This document shows, piece after piece, positions 33,689-41,980 of a DNA stretch of 43,238 nt (position 1 is the stretch's first letter; each line of letters begins with the position of its first letter). The position numbers and the translations under genes were made by a program. The stretch covers positions 1 through 43,238 of the forward strand of contig URMK01000060.1 of the NCBI GenBank assembly GCA_900548905.1. The letters are read 5' to 3'. Source of the stretch: an uncultured Lachnospiraceae bacterium. Its GTDB lineage: Bacteria; Bacillota; Clostridia; Lachnospirales; Lachnospiraceae. The notes under the pieces are model-generated. The model saw only the letters and a list, made by a program, of their open reading frames with translations, was not told where the DNA came from and did not search any database.

Positions 33689-34642
33689 ATGCAGGCATAC
33701 TTATTTGTACATTTTAAGGAAAAGACAACCCCTGACGGGGAGCAGGTGTATTTCGGACTGAGTAAGGACGGATTTCACTGGGAAGAGGTAAACGAAGGAA
33801 ATCCGGTGCTCTGGACGTATTATGGGGATAAAGGGGTCAGGGATTTCACGATTACCAGATGTGAAGGAAATGGCAGGTTTTATATTTTTGCCACGGATCT
33901 GAGCCTTTCCTATGGTATGAGAAACCAATATCGCGGCTCCTGGGATGAAATCGGGAGAAACGGCAGCAAATGCTTTTCCGTATGGGAATCGGACAATCTG
34001 GTTGACTGGACCGAGCAGAGGCTGGCAACGATCGGGGATGAGGACTTCGGCTGTCTGTGGGCGCCGGACATTATATATGACAGGGAAAACGGAGACTATC
34101 TGCTTCACTGGTCTTCCTCCCACCGCAGCAACGGCTATGGAAAAAAAGGGATCTATTACTGCAGGACTAAGGACTTCAAAGAATTTGGAGCCCCCCGGGT
34201 TCTGTACCGTAAAGAGGACAGCGGCGTGATTGATTCCGCCATTTATGAGGAGGACGGCTGGTACTACATGTTTGTAAAGAGCGAAGGGAATCCGGAGAAA
34301 ATCATCCTCCTGCGCGCGGAACATGCGGCGGGCCCTTACGAACGTGTGGAAGCCTTCGATAAAAGCATGGAAGCCGTGGAAAGCGGTCTGTATGAAGCAC
34401 CTACGGCAGTGAAGCTGGAGGATGGAAGATGGTGTCTGTTCCTGGATTATTATGGGGTGCCGGGTGCCGGACAGGGTTATGTCCCCTTTGTGGCGGACAG
34501 CCTGTCGGACGGTCACTTTGTGCGATCGGACGCCTCCTTTGCTTTCCCTTACGGTTTTAAGCACGGTACAATCCTGACAATATCCATGGAAGAATACGAG
34601 AGGATAAAAACCCACGACTGGTCGGATAAAGGCTATGTATAA
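33689..34642 (+). CDS. GH43-family glycosidase, intracellular
   Basis: This 317-residue protein fits a single five-bladed beta-propeller of GH43, a family of arabinofuranosidases, xylosidases and arabinanases. Candidate catalytic residues are the base Asp52 in GVRDFTI and the acid Glu236 in LYEAPTAV, with Asp182 (VIDSAIYEEDGWYYMFVK) as the likely pKa modulator. WAPDIIYD (124-131) is another family motif. The usual RDP motif reads RDF here, a small oddity. It starts 1 base after the GH51 stop, with GAAGGAGG inside the end of GH51, so the two are translationally coupled. There is no signal peptide. Confidence 0.85.
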   Translation: MQAYLFVHFKEKTTPDGEQVYFGLSKDGFHWEEVNEGNPVLWTYYGDKGVRDFTITRCEGNGRFYIFATDLSLSYGMRNQYRGSWDEIGRNGSKCFSVWESDNLVDWTEQRLATIGDEDFGCLWAPDIIYDRENGDYLLHWSSSHRSNGYGKKGIYYCRTKDFKEFGAPRVLYRKEDSGVIDSAIYEEDGWYYMFVKSEGNPEKIILLRAEHAAGPYERVEAFDKSMEAVESGLYEAPTAVKLEDGRWCLFLDYYGVPGAGQGYVPFVADSLSDGHFVRSDASFAFPYGFKHGTILTISMEEYERIKTHDWSDKGYV

Positions 34643-34653
34643 ACCGCCGGGCA

Positions 34654-34704
34654 TGATATAATGTTTTCGAAAGTAACTGTGAAGGTGCTGAACAGTTACT
34701 TTCG
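34654..34704 (+). promoter_or_regulatory. Internal extended -10 promoter with a 13-bp hairpin at the transcript start
   Basis: TGATATAAT (34654-34662) is an extended -10 element. Initiation would fall at about 34668-34670. Exactly there begins CGAAAGTAACTGT (34668-34680), which pairs perfectly with ACAGTTACTTTCG (34692-34704). A transcript from this promoter would start with a stable 13-base-pair hairpin, a known way to protect mRNA from 5' decay. AGGAGGG follows, before the GH43 gene start at 34730. Confidence 0.6.
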
Positions 34705-34729
34705 ATTAATAGTAGGAGGGAACTGCATA

Positions 34730-36262
34730 ATGACCAAAAAACAGGTATTCAACCCTTATCTGCCATCCTATGAATATGTACCGGATGGGGAACCCCACGT
34801 ATTCGGCGGCCGCGTATATGTGTATGGCAGCCATGACCGTTTTGACGGAGAGATGTTCTGTCTGAACGATTATATCTGCTATTCGGCGGATGTGACGGAC
34901 TTGACGCAGTGGAAGTATGAGGGCGTTATTTTCAGAAAAGAACAGGATCCGAGAAACCAGAATCCGACGGAAAAAGAGCCGATCCGTAAAATTTATCATG
35001 TGAAATCCAGATTTGGGAACGGCCTGAATCCTCCGGGAATCCATGCGCTTTGGGCGCCGGATGTGGTGAAAGGGCTGGACGGGAGATATTATTTATATTA
35101 CTGTCTGGATTTTCTTCCGGAGATCGGCGTTGCGGTCTGTGACACACCCGCGGGCAGTTACGAGTTTTTAGGTTTTGTGAAGCATGCGGATGGTACGATT
35201 CTCGGAAAAGGAGAAACGGATCTGGGACAGTTTGATCCCGGTGTTTTCATTGATGATGACGGAGAAATCTATCTGTATTCCGGCAATGCGCCCATGCATA
35301 AGGAGCACATTGGAGGAAAACAGGGCTCACAGGTAATGACGCTGGAGCCGGATATGGTCACTCTGAAAACAGAGCCAAGACTGCTTCTGCCATCGATTGC
35401 GGACAGCCGGGGGACAGGCTTTGAAGGGCATGAATTTTTTGAAGCCAGTTCTATCCGTAAAATCGGAAGTACCTATTACTTTGTATATTCCTCCGTTCTC
35501 AGCCATGAATTATGCTATGCGGTCAGCAGCAGGCCGGACCGGGATTATACCTATGGAGGAACCCTCATCGATATCGGGGATGTGGGCCTTGACGGCAGAA
35601 CGGCCGCGGATGCCCTGAACTGTCTGGGAAATACCCATGGCGGCATGGAATATATCAACGGACAGTGGTATGTTTTTTATCACAGACAGACGAACCGCAC
35701 CCAGTTTTCCAGACAGGGCTGCGCGGAAAAAATAGAAATAGCGGAGGACGGAAGCATCCGTCAGGTTCCGGTAACCTCCTGCGGCCTGAATGACGGCCCT
35801 CTGGAAGGGAAAGGGACGTATCCCGCTTATATTTGCTGCAGGCTTACCGGCAGGGATGGAGCCGTGTTCTCCGGCCAGAGCGAGATGCAGTTTGATTTCC
35901 CTTATCTGACACAGGATGTTCCCGACAGGGAGCCGGATGTGGAAGGCGTGAATACGGAGGAAGGGCTTCCCGCCCAGTACATAGCCAATGTGGGAGACGG
36001 GACGGTCATCGGGTACAAGTCCTTTTGTTTCGATGGAGTAAGTAAGGCTGCCGTGCTGGTAAGGGGCAGCGGGAAAGGAACCGTGACGGTTTCTGCCGAA
36101 GCGGACGCAACCGCAGCCGGTACGATCCGGGTGGATGTGGATTCGGATTCCTGGCAGGAGTTTTCCGGTGAGGTGACTATGCCCGACGGCGTGCAGGATT
36201 TGTATTTCCGTTATGACGGAGAAGGCTGTATTGATTTTATTGCTTTTTCGCTGGAGAACTGA
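34730..36262 (+). CDS. GH43-family glycosidase with C-terminal CBM6-like domain
   Basis: This 510-residue enzyme has a GH43 propeller (about 5-340): base Asp19 in YVPDGEPHVFGGRVYVYGSH, WAPDVV (108-113), Asp169 in GQFDPGVF and acid Glu238 in FFEASSIRK. A C-terminal beta-sandwich (about 385-510, ending LYFRYDGEGCIDFIAFSLEN) resembles CBM6. Related enzymes act on arabinosyl or xylosyl side chains. I chose the ATG at 34730, after GTAGGAGGG; an in-frame ATG at 34661 lies inside the -10 box. There is no signal peptide, so it works with GH51 and the other GH43 in the cytoplasm. A strong terminator follows. Confidence 0.88.
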   Translation: MTKKQVFNPYLPSYEYVPDGEPHVFGGRVYVYGSHDRFDGEMFCLNDYICYSADVTDLTQWKYEGVIFRKEQDPRNQNPTEKEPIRKIYHVKSRFGNGLNPPGIHALWAPDVVKGLDGRYYLYYCLDFLPEIGVAVCDTPAGSYEFLGFVKHADGTILGKGETDLGQFDPGVFIDDDGEIYLYSGNAPMHKEHIGGKQGSQVMTLEPDMVTLKTEPRLLLPSIADSRGTGFEGHEFFEASSIRKIGSTYYFVYSSVLSHELCYAVSSRPDRDYTYGGTLIDIGDVGLDGRTAADALNCLGNTHGGMEYINGQWYVFYHRQTNRTQFSRQGCAEKIEIAEDGSIRQVPVTSCGLNDGPLEGKGTYPAYICCRLTGRDGAVFSGQSEMQFDFPYLTQDVPDREPDVEGVNTEEGLPAQYIANVGDGTVIGYKSFCFDGVSKAAVLVRGSGKGTVTVSAEADATAAGTIRVDVDSDSWQEFSGEVTMPDGVQDLYFRYDGEGCIDFIAFSLEN

Positions 36263-36304
36263 AACCGCCGGCATTTATGACGGTGTGCCAAGCAAATAGA
36301 AAAA

Positions 36305-36350
36305 GCCCGTATTTTTATTCAGAAGAATGGAATAAGAATACGGGCCTTTT
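36305..36350 (+). terminator. Terminator of locus B
   Basis: A 16-base-pair stem pairs 36305-36320 with 36330-36345, beginning GCCCGTATT/AATACGGGC and containing one T-G pair. It has a 9-base loop and is followed by CTTTT. It ends the arabinose locus and lies directly against the nuclease remnant. Confidence 0.9.
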
Positions 36351-36351
36351 A

Positions 36352-36996
36352 ATGTTCCAGAAAATCGGATATTCCTTTCCCGGAGAGCGCAGCGCCTGTT
36401 ATTCTGCAGATTTGCTGTTAAGGCAGTATAAAAGGGTGCGGGACGAAAAGAACAGGGCAAAGCAGAAATTCAGCTACAAGGATATCAAAAATGTATATAT
36501 TATTGTACTGTTTGAGAAAAGCGCAAAAGAGTTTCATGCTGTTCCGGAAAACTATCTGCATAAATCCTATTGGGGCTTCGATACAGGTTTGGAAGTGGGG
36601 CTTCTGCAGAATTTTATCTTCATAACGCTTGACATTTTTCGAAAAAATATGCAAAATAAAAGTATAGATAATGAACTGGATGCGTGGTTTATGTTTTTTA
36701 GTTCCGAAGCTCCGGAACGGATAATTGAGCTGATAGATAAATATCCGATGTTCAGGGATCTGTATGACGATATTTATGGAATCTGCCGGAATATGGAAAA
36801 GGTGATGGGTATGTTTTCGAAGGAATTGCGGGAACTGGATCGGAATACGGTGCAGTATATGATTGATGAGATGCAGGAGACGATTGATGCCCAAGCGGCA
36901 GCTCTGGAGGAAGAAAGGAAAGAGCTTGAAGAAGAAAGAATGAAGTATGCACAGGCTCTTAAACGCATAAAAGAGCTGGAAAGTAAACTTAAATAA
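36352..36996 (+). pseudogene. C-terminal remnant of an Rpn-type PD-(D/E)XK nuclease/transposase
   Basis: The remaining 214 residues match the second half of the Rpn/PD-(D/E)XK transposase family as I know it: FQKIGYSFPGERSACYSADL, FSYKDIKNVYIIVLFEKS, a helical middle, then LDRNTVQYMIDEMQETIDAQ and a Glu/Lys-rich coiled coil. Whole members start about 100 residues earlier, and their catalytic Asp/Glu region precedes the QKIGY strand. That part is gone and the locus B terminator lies in its place. No ribosome site is seen; the open frame continues upstream only through the terminator. It is probably inactive. Confidence 0.75.
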
Positions 36997-37008
36997 AAAT
37001 TATTTGCA

Positions 37009-37054
37009 AAGCGGAGGCGCATAACGCTGCCTCCGCTTATGCTTTGCCTTTTTT
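37009..37054 (+). terminator. Terminator after the nuclease remnant
   Basis: AAGCGGAGGC (37009-37018) pairs perfectly with GCCTCCGCTT (37029-37038) around a 10-base loop. GCAAAG/CTTTGC could extend it, and a T tract ends at 37054. It also insulates the two-component operon downstream. Confidence 0.75.
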
Positions 37055-37085
37055 AAACAGAATCCGGCACAGAAGGCTTCGGCTT

Positions 37086-37116
37086 TAATAACTTTATAAT
37101 AACTTTGCATTAAACT
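37086..37116 (+). promoter_or_regulatory. 11-bp-period direct repeats at the two-component promoter
   Basis: TAATAACTTT occurs twice, at 37086-37095 and 37097-37106, exactly one helical turn apart. TAAACT (37111-37116) begins 25 bases after the first repeat. OmpR-family regulators bind such tandem repeats in place of a -35 box. The same layout precedes the secreted-protein gene (39209-39239). Confidence 0.65.
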
Positions 37117-37154
37117 ATAGATACGAAGAAAATCCCTGGAGAAAAGAGAAGATT

Positions 37155-37808
37155 ATGGCGGATATATTGATCGTGGAAGATGAAACGGCAATCAACGAGC
37201 TTGTCCGGAGAAATCTGGAGCTTGTAGGGCACCGCTGTGTGTCCGCATATGACGGGGAGGAGGCGATCCGGCGGCTGGAGGAGGAGCCTTTTGATCTGAT
37301 GCTGCTGGATATTATGCTGCCGGGAGCAGACGGCTTTGAAGTGTATCAGACCGTAGAGCATGTGCCCACGATTTTCCTCACGGCTAAAGGAGGGCTTTCC
37401 GACCGGGTGAAGGGCCTGTGCATGGGAGCGGATGACTATATTATCAAGCCTTTTGAAATGCTGGAGCTTTTGGCCAGGGTGGAGGCCGTGCTGCGCCGGA
37501 CCAGGAAAAGCGGGACCGATTTCGTCTTTTACGGGATTCGGATTGATTTCATAAGCCGGACAATTGAGAAGGACGGACAGGAAACCGAGTGCACACCCCG
37601 GGAGTATGAGCTGCTGGAAACCCTGGTAAAGAACCGGAATATTGCTTTGTCCCGGGAGCGGCTGCTGGATTTGGTCTGGGGGTATGATTATGAAGGGGAT
37701 ATCAGAACCGTAGATGTCCATATCCAGAAGCTGCGCAAAAAGCTGGGTCTGGAGAAATGTATTAAAACCGTCTATAAGCTGGGATACCGGCTGGAGATAC
37801 CGAAATGA
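37155..37808 (+). CDS. OmpR-family response regulator
   Basis: This 217-residue regulator has a receiver domain (1-118: acidic DE pair in VEDE, phosphoacceptor Asp52 in LLDIMLPG, FLTAK, and Lys in IIKPFE) and a winged-helix DNA-binding domain (about 125-217, with VWGYDYEGDIRTVDVHIQKL). The ribosome site is GGAGAAAAG. Its stop overlaps the kinase start (ATGA), so the two are made together. It resembles VanR-like regulators of Firmicutes in size and style, but no resistance genes are near. The likely targets are its own operon and the secreted protein gene downstream, from their shared repeats. Confidence 0.92.
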   Translation: MADILIVEDETAINELVRRNLELVGHRCVSAYDGEEAIRRLEEEPFDLMLLDIMLPGADGFEVYQTVEHVPTIFLTAKGGLSDRVKGLCMGADDYIIKPFEMLELLARVEAVLRRTRKSGTDFVFYGIRIDFISRTIEKDGQETECTPREYELLETLVKNRNIALSRERLLDLVWGYDYEGDIRTVDVHIQKLRKKLGLEKCIKTVYKLGYRLEIPK

Positions 37809-39211
37809 AGAAAAAGACTTTTTTTACCACGCAGTTTATGTTCCTTTTATTTTTCAATGGGGCCATTCTTCTGCTATCCGTCATGCTGTGGAAAGAAAAA
37901 AGGGATGTACAGGAGGAAATGGCTCTTTCTGAGCATTATTTCATCCTTTCATCCCTGATGCGGGATATGCAGGCGGAAAGCGGCAGGAGCGGGGAGGCAG
38001 GTTATGATACCGCAAAGCTTATGGAGCCTTATACCCAATACAGGAGGGATAAACGGAGGGCGTTGTTTTTGTATCAGGGAGAAAAACTGCTGTATAGTGA
38101 TGCCGGGGATATGCCGGAATGGGATACGGCCGGCAGGGGCGCTTCCGGCGAAGGGTTCCGCAGGCTTTGGACAGAAGGGCTGTATCTTTATGTAGAAGGT
38201 AAGCTTCCGGATCCCTGGGAGGATTATACGCTGGTTTACCGGTATGATATGAAGGCAAAATATGAGAGCTGGAACAAACTGAAAAATACCCTTTTCCTGG
38301 GGGGAAGCGTCTGTTCCCTCCTTCTGTCCCTCTGTCTCCTGGCTTTGCTGAACCGTTTGTTCGCCCCGCTGCAGCAGATTGCGGAAACCTCCCTCAGCAT
38401 TGCGGCCGGGGATTTGCAGGGCAGGCTGCCGGACAAAGGAAAGGATGAGGTGGCGGCTATGGCAAAAAGCTTTAATGAGATGGCATCCACCATCGAAAAG
38501 CAGATAGCCGCCCTCCGGGAAGCCGCCGAACAGAAGCAGCGCCTTGTGGATAATTTTGCCCATGAGCTGCGGACCCCCCTCACCGCCATATACGGCTATG
38601 GGGAATATCTCCAGAAGGCCGCTGTCACGGAGGAGGACAAAACGGCCTGCGCCGGTTATATAATGTCGGAATGCCGCCGGCTGTCCAATTTGTCCCGGCA
38701 GCTTCTGGAGCTGGCCACGCTGCGGGGAGAGGAAATGGTGTGGGAAAAAATCCCGGTCAGGCATCTTTTTGAAGCGGTGGGATATACAATGCGCCCCAAA
38801 GCGGAAACAAGAGGGGTAACCATAACGTTTCAGCCGGAGCTGGATGTGCTTACCGGGAACCGGGAACTGCTGGAAAGCCTGCTGATCAACCTGATTGACA
38901 ACAGCATCAAGGCCTGTGAAAGCGGCGGGCAGATCCGGGTACGTGCATTTACGAAAGGCAAAAAAGCGGTTCTTTGCGTTTCGGATAATGGAAGAGGAAT
39001 CCCGGAAGAGGAGCTTCCACGGGTGAAGGAAGCCTTCTACCGTGTGGATAAGGCCCGAAGCCGTAAGGAAGGCGGAGCCGGCCTGGGGCTTTCCCTGTGC
39101 GAACAGATTGCCGATGCCCATCAGGCAGTTATGCGGATGGAGTCCTCTGCACAGAAAGGTACAACCGTATACCTATATTTTCCTTTTTATAAGTTGGTAA
39201 CAAGTCCGTGA
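37805..39211 (+). CDS. Sensor histidine kinase partner of the OmpR-type regulator
   Basis: This 468-residue membrane kinase has transmembrane segments at about 9-29 and 161-183 with an extracellular part of about 130 residues between them. They are followed by HAMP (about 180-235), phosphoacceptor His253 in FAHELRTPLT, and the ATPase domain with LINLIDNSIKACESGG, DNGRGIPE and GAGLGLSLC. The start overlaps the regulator stop by 4 bases. Its own stop codon TGA (39209-39211) is the first three bases of the repeat box of the next promoter. The extracellular domain does not match a fold I can name, so the signal is unknown. Confidence 0.92.
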   Translation: MKKKTFFTTQFMFLLFFNGAILLLSVMLWKEKRDVQEEMALSEHYFILSSLMRDMQAESGRSGEAGYDTAKLMEPYTQYRRDKRRALFLYQGEKLLYSDAGDMPEWDTAGRGASGEGFRRLWTEGLYLYVEGKLPDPWEDYTLVYRYDMKAKYESWNKLKNTLFLGGSVCSLLLSLCLLALLNRLFAPLQQIAETSLSIAAGDLQGRLPDKGKDEVAAMAKSFNEMASTIEKQIAALREAAEQKQRLVDNFAHELRTPLTAIYGYGEYLQKAAVTEEDKTACAGYIMSECRRLSNLSRQLLELATLRGEEMVWEKIPVRHLFEAVGYTMRPKAETRGVTITFQPELDVLTGNRELLESLLINLIDNSIKACESGGQIRVRAFTKGKKAVLCVSDNGRGIPEEELPRVKEAFYRVDKARSRKEGGAGLGLSLCEQIADAHQAVMRMESSAQKGTTVYLYFPFYKLVTSP

Positions 39212-39239
39212 TAACTCTCTGATATTTCCGTATTATAGT
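39209..39239 (+). promoter_or_regulatory. 11-bp-period direct repeats at the secreted-protein promoter
   Basis: TGATAACTCTC (39209-39219) and TGATATTTCCG (39220-39230) are tandem, 11 bases apart. TATAGT (39234-39239) starts 25 bases after the first repeat, the same distance as in the promoter of the two-component operon. The first box includes the kinase stop codon. Confidence 0.6.
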
Positions 39240-39271
39240 AGCCTTATCAAAAAGAAAGGCAGGTAAGAATT

Positions 39272-40153
39272 ATGAGAAAAAAAGGAAAAAACAAAGGGAA
39301 AACAGGAATTGCCGTTTGCGCAGCGCTGGGAATGGTGATAGGATGTACCGCTTTATTCAGCAGTCTGGCGGAAGCCGCCGCTGCGGTGGATATGGGGGGG
39401 ATGCAGACGATTCCCACTGCGTATACCCTGCCCGCAGCCGCAGAAAACCGGACGGTGCCGGAGGGGTATCAGAAAGCGGCTTATTCTGTTGTGGCGGATC
39501 CGCTGGACTATTACCGGGACAAAAAGCCGACGGAAAAGGATCTGACACAGGAAGAAGCGGCGGAAATAGGGGCGCAGCTGCTTTGGAAGCTGTTTGGGGT
39601 AAAACTGGACGGCGCCACGATCTATATGGGCTATGATACCGGGACATATACCTTCCCCAGGGCATCCTGGAACGCAGATGTGAGATTCGGCAAGAGCAGG
39701 ACACCGGCAGATACCTGCTATACATTTTCCATTGATGCGGTTACCGGAGAAGGCTTTAGCGCAGCTTACGGAAGGACGCTCAGTATAACGGTGGATTTGG
39801 GGCCGGATAAGGCTCTGGCACAGAATCCGTCAGAATATAGCAAGCTGGCAAAGGCTTTAGCGGAAAAGACAAACCTGGTGAACGGGGAAGTCGGGGAATG
39901 TATTTATAACTGCCAGGGCTACGGGAGCAATGATCCGGATATAACCATAGATGTAATCGGGGTCAACGGACAGAAAGCATCCCTTACCTTTTCCCGGTAT
40001 GATAAGGCCCTGAAAGGAGTGGGGCTGCCTGCGGGGACCGAGATAAATGAAATGGTAGAGAAGCTTTTTGAACAGGAAGCTGCCGACTGGGCGGAATCAG
40101 CCGGGAAGGACGCCCGGGAGGGAAAGCCGTCAGAGATCATCCAGGCAAGGTAA
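39272..40153 (+). CDS. Secreted protein of unknown function, likely two-component target
   Basis: This 293-residue protein has a strongly basic N-terminus (MRKKGKNKGKTG), a hydrophobic stretch (12-32) and a probable signal peptidase I site after AEA (33-35). VIGC (22-25) could instead be a lipobox, but hydrophobic residues follow it. The mature part contains a helical start (TEKDLTQEEAAEIGAQLLWK) and beta-rich repeats with DAVTGEGFSAAYG, reminiscent of PepSY/YcdB-like domains; I cannot name a family. AAAGGCAGG lies upstream. The shared direct repeats and its place right after the kinase suggest it is induced by that pair and may sense, bind or feed back on the same envelope signal. Confidence 0.75.
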   Translation: MRKKGKNKGKTGIAVCAALGMVIGCTALFSSLAEAAAAVDMGGMQTIPTAYTLPAAAENRTVPEGYQKAAYSVVADPLDYYRDKKPTEKDLTQEEAAEIGAQLLWKLFGVKLDGATIYMGYDTGTYTFPRASWNADVRFGKSRTPADTCYTFSIDAVTGEGFSAAYGRTLSITVDLGPDKALAQNPSEYSKLAKALAEKTNLVNGEVGECIYNCQGYGSNDPDITIDVIGVNGQKASLTFSRYDKALKGVGLPAGTEINEMVEKLFEQEAADWAESAGKDAREGKPSEIIQAR

Positions 40154-40171
40154 TGCGGTTTCAGCTAAGGA

Positions 40172-40200
40172 TTGACAGCCGGATGGATATGGGGTACACT
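40172..40200 (+). promoter_or_regulatory. Promoter of the acetyltransferase gene
   Basis: TTGACA (40172-40177), a 17-base spacer and TACACT (40195-40200) give a near-consensus promoter. The expected start near 40207 leaves a leader of about 37 bases before 40244. Confidence 0.8.
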
Positions 40201-40243
40201 GGCGCTAAAACATGATAAAACAGGGAAAGAGGTACGAAAAGTA

Positions 40244-41377
40244 ATGAGTGAATACAGAATAGCGAAGCCGGAAGAACGGGATGCATACATAGAACTGGCG
40301 AATTATGTTTTCAGCAAAGCCCATTGTCCTCATGATTTTGAAACATTGATACCAAAGGTTTACGGGGAAGGCGTGGAGTCCGCTTTTATGCATCGGGTTG
40401 CGGTGGATGAAAAGGGAAAGCTGCGGGCCCAGATTGCGGTGCTGCCGGAAACACTTATGGCAGGTGGTTATCCTCTGCGTGCAGGGTATGTGGGTACGGT
40501 TTCCGTACATCCAAAGGCGCGGGGAGAAGGACATATGAAGATCCTTATGGAGGACTGGCTGAAGGAAATGCGCAAGACCTGCGATCTGGCCGTTTTGGGC
40601 GGACAGCGGCAGAGATATGAATACTTCGGCTTTACCAGGGGCGGTGTCCAGGTAAAATATACGGTGACCGGGGACAATATCCGCCATGCCCTGAAACGGA
40701 CGGATATACAGGGGATTTCTTTTGTCCCCCTCCGGGAAGCGGAAGGAGCGGCAGCTTTTGTCTGCAGGAAAAACGAGGAACGTCCGTTCCGGGTAACGAG
40801 GGAGCCGGAATCGGTTTTAGCCATTGTGGAAACAGCAAATGAGAGGCCTCTTGCCATAAAAAAGGACGGTGTGCTGGCAGGCTATCTTCTGACCGGTAAG
40901 GACGGGAAAACGATCTATGAGCTGGTGACGGAGCGGCAGGAGGATCTGGAAGCGGCGGTAAAGGCCTATCTGGCATATGCAGGGGTACAGGAGATGGAAA
41001 TATATGTCCCTGCCTTTGATAAGAACCTGAACCGATGCATCGGCCGTTTCGCGGAATATTATTCCACAGAACCCAGCGGCATGTACCAGATATTTGATTT
41101 TGCTAATGTATTGGAAGCCTATCTGACCCTGAAACAAAATACTCTCGGCCTCACGCCCGGTGAATTCTCCGCATGTCTGGACGGGCAGCCCGTAACGGTA
41201 CGGGTCACGGATGCCGGAGTCTGTGTGGAAAGAAAGGCCCTGCCGGGCGCCGTTGTACTGGAAAAACAGCAGGCCCAGCAGCTCCTGCTTTCCGATTATG
41301 GCCGTTACATAGATGTTCCCTCTCCGGCAGGCTGGTTCCCGCTGCCGGTATTCTGGTATACGGCAGATTCCTTCTGA
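40244..41377 (+). CDS. Eis-like GNAT N-acetyltransferase
   Basis: This 377-residue protein has an N-terminal GNAT fold (about 1-140), with the acetyl-CoA-binding strand and loop GTVSVHPKARGEGHMKILME, followed by a second GNAT-like half and a C-terminal sterol-carrier-like domain (about 285-377). This matches Eis/YkkB-type acetyltransferases, which acetylate amines on proteins or antibiotics. The substrate cannot be told from the sequence. I chose ATG 40244 because it falls after the promoter at 40172-40200; an earlier in-frame start would lie at the -35 box. The ribosome site (AAAGAGGT) is moderate. Its last 73 bases overlap the converging TetR gene. Confidence 0.85.
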   Translation: MSEYRIAKPEERDAYIELANYVFSKAHCPHDFETLIPKVYGEGVESAFMHRVAVDEKGKLRAQIAVLPETLMAGGYPLRAGYVGTVSVHPKARGEGHMKILMEDWLKEMRKTCDLAVLGGQRQRYEYFGFTRGGVQVKYTVTGDNIRHALKRTDIQGISFVPLREAEGAAAFVCRKNEERPFRVTREPESVLAIVETANERPLAIKKDGVLAGYLLTGKDGKTIYELVTERQEDLEAAVKAYLAYAGVQEMEIYVPAFDKNLNRCIGRFAEYYSTEPSGMYQIFDFANVLEAYLTLKQNTLGLTPGEFSACLDGQPVTVRVTDAGVCVERKALPGAVVLEKQQAQQLLLSDYGRYIDVPSPAGWFPLPVFWYTADSF

Positions 41378-41925
41378 CATATTCCCGGCATCTGGGAACA
41401 GAGAATGCCGGCAAGCATTTCTTCCGGCAGCCGGCAGCCGTTTATGCTCCAATAGGTCAGCACGCTCCAGAGCCCGCCCGAATGATAGGACAGGCTGCAG
41501 GCAAAGGAATCCCTGTCGTCCGGGAGGCTTTCCCGGGAAGGAAACAGCCAGGGAAGGGAAGAAATACATTCCAGATATCTGCCGAACAGCAGATATGTGA
41601 TATTGTTCTTATTCAATAGTTCAAGAAGAGAGGCGTGTCCTTTCCAGAAAGCGAAGTAGGAAGCGAGTATGGAAGGGTACGTCTCTTTCTGTGTGAGAAG
41701 CATTTGTTCACGGAACTCTTCCATTATGTGGGAAAGGGCATATGCCATCACATCCTCCACCGTATGGAAATGACGGTAAAAGGTTCGTCTGGCAATATCG
41801 GAGCGGGCACACAGCTCCCTGACGGTAATATCGCGGAAGGGCTTTTCCTCCAGAAGAGAAAGCAGCCCCCGGGAAAGCAGATGTTCCGAAAGGGCGGAGG
41901 CGGGATGAGACTGTCCTTTTTTCAT
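41305..41925 (-). CDS. TetR-family transcriptional regulator
   Basis: This 206-residue regulator has a TetR-type helix-turn-helix in residues 13-60 (LLSLLEEKPFRDITVRELCA, RSDIARRTFYRHF) and a helical ligand or dimerisation domain. An AGAAGGAT ribosome site precedes the ATG. It is divergent from a membrane acyltransferase gene with 154 bases between the starts; that gap contains palindromic sequences, so it probably represses this neighbour. Its C-terminus overlaps the end of the acetyltransferase gene on the other strand by 73 bases. The last 20 or so residues (GSGNQPAGEGTSM) look like low-complexity tail gained by read-on into that gene. Confidence 0.87.
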   Translation of the reverse strand: MKKGQSHPASALSEHLLSRGLLSLLEEKPFRDITVRELCARSDIARRTFYRHFHTVEDVMAYALSHIMEEFREQMLLTQKETYPSILASYFAFWKGHASLLELLNKNNITYLLFGRYLECISSLPWLFPSRESLPDDRDSFACSLSYHSGGLWSVLTYWSINGCRLPEEMLAGILCSQMPGICQKESAVYQNTGSGNQPAGEGTSM

Positions 41926-41980
41926 TAGTGTATCCTTCTGTCACATATTTTTAGGTTATGTAGCACTATTCCCCCATTCA

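Noticed and set aside
37949..39121. A 390-codon open frame on the minus strand opposite the OmpR-type kinase
   Set aside because: It has no family signature and no ribosome site. The plus-strand kinase motifs are complete.
37155..39211. The OmpR-type pair as a vancomycin-resistance VanR/VanS system
   Set aside because: No VanH, Van ligase or VanX genes are present, and the receiver and kinase features are general for the family.
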